Below, in pieces: positions 4,835 through 8,236 of a stretch of 8,236 nt of DNA; positions within the stretch are counted from its first letter, which is position 1; every line of letters starts with the position of its first letter. Source of the stretch: Deltaproteobacteria bacterium (GTDB taxonomy: Bacteria; Desulfobacterota; Desulfovibrionia; Desulfovibrionales; Desulfovibrionaceae); NCBI GenBank assembly GCA_025350085.1, contig JANXYI010000328.1:1-8236 (forward strand). Direction: 5' to 3'. A program made the position numbers and the translations under genes. Below the pieces are notes generated by a model. The model was not told the origin of the DNA, made no database searches, and saw only the letters and a list, made by a program, of their open reading frames with translations.

Positions 4835-6562
4835 ATGCCCGACACCACGCGTCCCTGGATCGCGCACTACGACCCGGAGGTGCCGCACGGCCTCGCCCCG
4901 GACCCCAGGCCCGTGCACAGCCTGCTCGAAGAGGCCGCCCGGCGCTGGCCCGAGCGTCCGGCCCTGATCTTCGAGAACCGCACCCTCTCCTACAGTCGGC
5001 TGGACCGGCTCTCCGCGGTCCTGGCCGCCAACCTGCGCCAGCAGGGCCTGGCGCGCGGCGAGCGCGTGGCCATCATGCTGCCGAACACGCCCCAGGCCGT
5101 CATCGCCTACTGGGGCGTGCTGCGCGCGGGCGGCACCGTGGTCTTCACCAATCCGCTGTACATGGAGACCGAGATCGTCCACCAGTTCCGGGACTCCGGC
5201 GCGCGCTTTTTGATCCTGCTCGACCTGCTCTGGCCCAAGATCGCGCCGCTGCGCGACCGGCTGCCCATCGAAAAGTATTTTGTCACCAGCATCAGTGACG
5301 GCCTGCGCTTCCCGCTGGACCTCCTCTACCGGCTGCGCTCCTGGCGCGAGGGCAAAAGGACCAGCCTGCCCCAGGGCGACCCCGCGGTGCTCGGCTGGTC
5401 CATGCTCACGCGCGGGCAAACCCGCTACACCTGCCAGGGGCTTCTGCCCGAGAAGGATCTGGCGCTCCTGCAATACACCGGCGGCACCACGGGCCTGGCC
5501 AAGGGCTGCATGATCAGCCACGCCAACCTCCACACCAACGTGCGCCAGTGCGCGGCCATGCTGCCGCCCCTGGCGAAGGGCCATCAGATCTTTCTCGGCG
5601 TGCTGCCCTTCTTCCACATCTACGGCCTCACCGTGTGCCTGAACCTGGCCACGGCCGTGGGCGCCACGCTGCTCCTGTTCCCGCGCTTCGTGCCTGCGGA
5701 CCTGCTGAAGGCCATCCAGAGGCACCGGCCCACGGTCTTCCCGGGCGCGCCCTCGGTGTACATCTCGCTCTTGCAGCAGAAGAACGTCGGCGCCGTTGAC
5801 CTGTCCTGCCTCAAGTACTGCGTGTCCGGGTCCGCGCCCATGCCCGTGGAGTGGTTCGAGCAGTTCCAAAAGGCCACGGGCGCGCACATCTGCGAGGGCT
5901 TTGGTCTGACCGAGGCCAGTCCGGTGACGCACATCAACCCGCTCTTGGGCCTGGCCAAGCACGGGTCCATCGGCCTGCCCGTGCCCGGCACGGACGCCAG
6001 GATCGTGGACCAGGACCTGGGCGGCCCGGCCCTGGCGCCGGGGAAGCTGGGCGAGTTGGTTGTCCGCGGCCCGCAGGTCATGGCCGGATACTTCAACCGG
6101 CCGGGCGACACCGCCGACGTACTGAGAAACGGCTGGCTCTACACCGGCGACCTCGCCTACATGGACGAGGACGGCTATTTCTTCATCAAGGACCGCAAGA
6201 AGGACCTGATCATCAGCGCCGGATACAACATCTACCCGCGCGAGATCGACGAGGTGCTGCACCAGCACCCCAAGATCCTGGAGGCCGTGGCCGTGGGTGT
6301 GCCCTGCGACGCGCGCGGCGAGGTGGTCAAGGCCTTCGTCGTGCCCAGGCCGGGAATGGAGCTGACCAGGGCCGAGGTCATCGGCTTTTGTCGCCAGAAG
6401 CTGGCCGGGTACAAGGTGCCGCGGCAGGTGGAATTCCGCGAGTCCCTGCCCAAGACCATGGTCGGCAAGGTGCTGCGCCGGGCCCTGCGCGCCGAGGAAA
6501 ACGAACGGGCCAGGGCCTGCGGCGTGCCGCCGGTTTTGGACGACGCCAGCAGCGATGGCTAG
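4835..6562 (+). CDS. Long-chain acyl-CoA synthetase (AMP-forming fatty acid:CoA ligase)
   Basis: The enzyme activates a carboxylic acid, most likely a fatty acid, to its CoA thioester through an acyl-adenylate. All signature motifs of the ANL superfamily are visible in its 575 residues, a usual length. They are the phosphate-binding loop YTGGTTGLAKG (214-224), GFGLTEASPV (355-364), YTGDLAYMDEDGYFFIKDR (436-454, with the ribose-binding D438), the hinge/A8 region KKDLIISAGYNIYPREIDEVL, and the catalytic lysine K545 in PKTMVGKVLRR. The large N-domain is about 1-452 and the small C-domain about 455-555. The segment NPLYMETEIVHQF and the overall pattern favour the long-chain (FadD-like) group, but chain length cannot be read from sequence. 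GGAGGA (4823-4828) is 6 nt before the ATG. It stands alone, facing away from the neuB unit, with its own promoter. It probably serves fatty-acid uptake or membrane lipid recycling at the inner face of the membrane. Confidence 0.92.
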   Translation: MPDTTRPWIAHYDPEVPHGLAPDPRPVHSLLEEAARRWPERPALIFENRTLSYSRLDRLSAVLAANLRQQGLARGERVAIMLPNTPQAVIAYWGVLRAGGTVVFTNPLYMETEIVHQFRDSGARFLILLDLLWPKIAPLRDRLPIEKYFVTSISDGLRFPLDLLYRLRSWREGKRTSLPQGDPAVLGWSMLTRGQTRYTCQGLLPEKDLALLQYTGGTTGLAKGCMISHANLHTNVRQCAAMLPPLAKGHQIFLGVLPFFHIYGLTVCLNLATAVGATLLLFPRFVPADLLKAIQRHRPTVFPGAPSVYISLLQQKNVGAVDLSCLKYCVSGSAPMPVEWFEQFQKATGAHICEGFGLTEASPVTHINPLLGLAKHGSIGLPVPGTDARIVDQDLGGPALAPGKLGELVVRGPQVMAGYFNRPGDTADVLRNGWLYTGDLAYMDEDGYFFIKDRKKDLIISAGYNIYPREIDEVLHQHPKILEAVAVGVPCDARGEVVKAFVVPRPGMELTRAEVIGFCRQKLAGYKVPRQVEFRESLPKTMVGKVLRRALRAEENERARACGVPPVLDDASSDG

Positions 6563-6584
6563 GCACCAACCGGAACATGCGGGA

Positions 6585-6628
6585 AACCCCCTCCCCGGGG
6601 TTGGGATTTCGGCCATACCCCTAACCCC
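6585..6628 (+). terminator. Weak hairpin(s) after the acyl-CoA synthetase gene, with two alternative pairings
   Basis: AACCCC (6585-6590) can pair with GGGGTT (6597-6602). The same GGGGTT can instead pair with a second AACCCC at 6623-6628. The first hairpin is followed by GGGATTT, a poor U-run, so termination would be partial at best. The two hairpins cannot form together. A role in ending the upstream transcript is the simplest reading; a switch for the downstream small gene is possible but unproven. Confidence 0.35.
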
Positions 6629-6690
6629 GACCGAACTGTTGCCCGGCCTTCATCCTCCCGTCACACGGCCCTGGCATACGGATTGTGCAG

Positions 6691-6706
6691 GCGGGTAAAT
6701 GCCCGC
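6691..6706 (+). promoter_or_regulatory. Small hairpin just upstream of the 59-residue ORF
   Basis: GCGGG (6691-6695) and CCCGC (6702-6706) form a 5-bp stem around TAAATG and are followed by TTTCC. It ends 13 nt before the ribosome binding site of the small ORF. It could be a weak terminator, a leader hairpin or an operator; the sequence does not decide between them. Confidence 0.25.
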
Positions 6707-6732
6707 TTTCCACAACCACGGAGGTTAGCGCC

Positions 6733-6912
6733 ATGAACAAGCACATCCGCACCGATGCCGAACAGCAGCCGCATGCCGCGCGGCCCAAACACCCGCAGCA
6801 CCCGGCTGGCCTGCTGTACACGCTCCTGCGCCACGGCCGCGGCCTGTCCCATGATGAGGCTGTCCGGCAGAGCCGCGAATCCATCGAAACCGCACCCTTG
6901 AAAGCCGCCTGA
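6733..6912 (+). CDS. Hypothetical small protein, 59 residues
   Basis: The product is hydrophilic and basic at the N-terminus, with many His, Gln and Pro (residues 12-24 hold three His and four Pro). A probable short helix follows (GLLYTLLRHGRGLSHDEAVRQS, 26-47), then a polar tail ending in LKAA. It has no cysteine, no signal peptide and no membrane segment, and I do not recognise a family. The reason to believe it is real is the perfect GGAGG at 6720-6724 placed 8 nt before the ATG, plus its position alone between a terminator-like region and a clear terminator. The central HGRGLSHDEAVRQSRESIE suggests a small helical, possibly protein- or nucleic-acid-binding unit; this is inference only. 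It converges on the cyclophilin gene, with 73 nt between the stops. Confidence 0.6.
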   Translation: MNKHIRTDAEQQPHAARPKHPQHPAGLLYTLLRHGRGLSHDEAVRQSRESIETAPLKAA

Positions 6913-6918
6913 CGCCGG

Positions 6919-6946
6919 AAAAAAGGCGGCCCCTGCGGGACCGCCT
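6919..6946 (-). terminator. Intrinsic terminator of the cyclophilin gene
   Basis: On the - strand, GGCGG-T-CCC pairs with GGG-G-CCGCC around a 3-nt loop (stem arms 6925-6933 and 6937-6945, one internal mismatch) and is followed directly by six T (6924-6919). This is a textbook rho-independent terminator 40 nt past the cyclophilin stop codon. Outer complementary arms CTGACG (6909-6914) and CGTCAG (6947-6952) could extend the structure and enclose the stop codon of the small + strand ORF. Confidence 0.85.
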
Positions 6947-6985
6947 CGTCAGCCGGATGGAATTCCGACGGGCCGACAACGTCGG

Positions 6986-7612
6986 CTATTCGGAGAGCAC
7001 CGTGACCTTCTTGACGAGAATGGGCTTGAGCGGCACGTCGTCGAACATGCCGCGCTTGCCCGTGGGCACGCCCTTGATCTCGTCCACCACGCGCTTGCCG
7101 TCCACCACCTTGCCGAACACCGCATAGCCCCAGCCCGCGTCGGTCTTGCTGTAGTAGTCCAGGCTGCGGTTGTCCTTGACGTTGATGTAGAACTGGGCCG
7201 AGGCCGAGTGCGGGTCCGAGGTGCGGGCCATGGCCACGGTGTACAGGCTGTTCTTGAGCCCGTTGTCGGCCTCGTTCCTGATGGCCGGGCCAGCGGGCTT
7301 CTCGCGCATGGTCATGTCGAAGCCGCCGCCCTGGATCATGAAGCTGTTGATGACGCGGTGGAAGATGGTGTTGTCATAAAAGCCGCTCTTGGCGTGCGTG
7401 AGGAAGCTCGCCACCGAGAGCGGGGCCTTGTCCTTGTAGAGTTCCAGCACGATGTCGCCCATGCTGGTCTCAAGCTTGACCAGGATCTTGCCCGGGGCCG
7501 GGGTGACCGCAGCCGGGGCCGGGGCCGCTGCCTGGGCCAGGACCGACAGGGACAGGACCATCAGGGCCGCCAACAGGCCCGCTCGCAGGCCCAAACGGAA
7601 GAGACGCTGCAT
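6986..7612 (-). CDS. Secreted cyclophilin-type peptidyl-prolyl cis-trans isomerase (PpiA-like)
   Basis: The enzyme speeds proline isomerisation in folding proteins of the periplasm. A Sec signal peptide is clear: MQRLFRLGLR, a hydrophobic core (about 11-25), and the probable cleavage motif AQA after residue 28. An Ala/Pro-rich linker (29-41) follows, and then one cyclophilin domain (about 43-206). Active-site segments are FHRVINSFMIQGGGF (84-98, with R86, F91 and Q94), AMARTSDPHSASAQFYINV (127-145) and the strand GYAVFGKVVDGKRVVDEI. The total of 208 residues fits periplasmic PpiA proteins. The ATG at 7612 is chosen because AAGGAG lies 8 nt upstream and the signal peptide begins there. The longer in-frame start at 7741 would place 43 unrelated residues before the signal. 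It is probably a single-gene unit with its own terminator; no strong promoter was identified. Confidence 0.93.
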   Translation of the reverse strand: MQRLFRLGLRAGLLAALMVLSLSVLAQAAAPAPAAVTPAPGKILVKLETSMGDIVLELYKDKAPLSVASFLTHAKSGFYDNTIFHRVINSFMIQGGGFDMTMREKPAGPAIRNEADNGLKNSLYTVAMARTSDPHSASAQFYINVKDNRSLDYYSKTDAGWGYAVFGKVVDGKRVVDEIKGVPTGKRGMFDDVPLKPILVKKVTVLSE

Positions 7613-7756
7613 CTCGTGTGCTCCTTTCAGTGTAGGGTTCCGGCGCAGTGTTCCGCCGCTGAGGCTGTCTACCAGACCCCTGCAACCAGGGCAACGGTCC
7701 CCGTAGCCCGGCGGCCCGTGTGCCCCCAGGGCCGTGCCCACCGGATGGCCTGCCCC

Positions 7757-7788
7757 GCCGGGTTGTCTTGCTGGCCGGATTGTCTTGC
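7757..7788 (+). repeat. Imperfect 15-nt direct repeat, 17-nt period, in the intergenic region
   Basis: GCCGGGTTGTCTTGC (7757-7771) and GCCGGATTGTCTTGC (7774-7788) differ at one base. The period of 17 nt is more than one and a half helical turns. The second copy contains TTGTCT (7780-7785), which could act as a -35 with TACGGT (7803-7808) after 17 nt, ahead of the gene at 7839. The repeat may be a regulator site or a chance duplication. Confidence 0.45.
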
Positions 7789-7838
7789 CGCCCGGAGTGC
7801 GCTACGGTCAGGCCGAGCCGTCAAACCCGGAGGCCGCC

Positions 7839-8236
7839 ATGCATCCCAGCCCTTGCGCCACCCTCTGCCCTGCCCGCGTTTTGAAATCCCGGCCCAGGCT
7901 CGGCCTGCGGACTGTTCTGTGGGTCGGCCATTTTGTCCTGGCCGGACTGGCCCTGGCCCTGCTCATCTGCCCGGCCCGGCCCGGCCTGGCAGCGGACCTT
8001 GCGCCGGAACAGGCGGCCCTGATCCTGGCCGCGCAGGACAGCGAGCCGGACCGCGGCCTTGGCCCGGCCCCGGCGCGTTATGTGCTCATCAAGGCCGTGG
8101 GCCAGGGCGAGACGGCCGAGGCGGCCGACCAGGATGCCCTGCACAACGCGCGCCTTGTGGCCACCAGGCACTACGCGGCCCTGGGCGGCGCCACGGCCCT
8201 GACCCTCTCGTCCCAGGGCCTGCGCATCATCGCCAC
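7839..8236 (+). CDS. N-terminal part of an exported protein of unknown function (3' end beyond the window)
   Basis: An open frame begins at the ATG at 7839, with GGAGG (7829-7833) 5 nt upstream, and stays open for 132 codons to the window edge. The N-terminus has basic residues (R14, K16, R18, R20, R24), then a hydrophobic segment (about 25-44, VLWVGHFVLAGLALALLIC), then a likely signal cleavage near GLAA (about residue 52). The visible mature part is Ala- and acid-rich: a helix (APEQAALILAAQDSE), a strand (YVLIKAVGQGE), and a long helix (TAEAADQDALHNARLVATRHYAAL). A strand ending in GQGE followed by an AR-rich helix resembles the start of FlgT/LPP20-like envelope domains, but this is a weak resemblance and I assign no function. 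It is transcribed divergently from the cyclophilin gene, with 226 nt between the starts. Confidence 0.65.
   Translation, partial: MHPSPCATLCPARVLKSRPRLGLRTVLWVGHFVLAGLALALLICPARPGLAADLAPEQAALILAAQDSEPDRGLGPAPARYVLIKAVGQGETAEAADQDALHNARLVATRHYAALGGATALTLSSQGLRIIA

Noticed and set aside
4500..4967. 155-codon + strand frame in the control region
   Set aside because: It has no ribosome binding site, its composition is Pro/Arg rich, and it runs out of frame into the acyl-CoA synthetase gene.
4571..6616. 681-codon open frame on the - strand opposite the acyl-CoA synthetase gene
   Set aside because: The same effect of GC-rich coding sequence read in reverse; the + strand frame has every catalytic motif of its family.
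6672..6688. sigma54-like CTGGCAT-N4-ATTGT upstream of the small ORF
   Set aside because: The -12 element reads TTGT rather than TTGC, losing the most conserved C.
7613..7741. Longer start for the cyclophilin (43 extra N-terminal residues)
   Set aside because: It would bury the signal peptide inside the protein; the ATG at 7612 has AAGGAG at ideal spacing.

Overview
The window is GC-rich, gene-dense bacterial DNA. Gene order and protein character suggest a sulfate-reducer-like Desulfobacterota (former Deltaproteobacteria), most likely near Desulfovibrionaceae. The hints are a dCMP deaminase-ribD-ribE string, a RibE with an extended C-terminus, and G/C-ending codons throughout. This assignment is inference from family resemblance; no marker gene such as rRNA is present.

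Layout. (1) Bases 1-2534, + strand: the 3' part of a dCMP deaminase, overlapped by ribD (bifunctional deaminase/reductase), then ribE (riboflavin synthase alpha), then a small lipoprotein gene. Genes are close-packed with good ribosome binding sites. A very long perfect inverted repeat at 2560-2612 ends this unit and probably also stops the opposing one. (2) Bases 2652-4363, - strand: a compact two-gene unit, read from right to left, of a small winged-helix/Rossmann-type protein and a NeuB-family nonulosonic (sialic) acid synthase, separated by 2 nt. (3) Bases 4364-4834: the only long gene-free stretch. It holds the divergent control region, with two near-identical 19-bp palindromes and candidate promoters facing both ways. 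(4) Bases 4835-6562, + strand: an AMP-forming long-chain acyl-CoA synthetase. (5) Bases 6733-6912, + strand: a 59-residue hypothetical protein with an excellent ribosome binding site and possible alternative hairpins upstream. (6) Bases 6986-7612, - strand: a secreted PpiA-type cyclophilin with a clear intrinsic terminator. (7) From 7839, + strand: the start of an exported protein that runs off the window.

How the parts fit. dCMP deaminase, RibD and RibE cover deoxynucleotide supply and flavin synthesis; the first two share the zinc deaminase fold. The ribBA and ribH genes that often complete such operons are not next to ribE here. NeuB points to cell-surface glycan or flagellin glycosylation, but the partner genes (epimerase, CMP-transferase) are not in view. 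The most unusual part is the uncharacterised winged-helix/Rossmann protein coupled to neuB, together with the paired palindromes upstream of it, which are candidate operators. No tRNA, rRNA, CRISPR array, insertion sequence or phage gene was seen.
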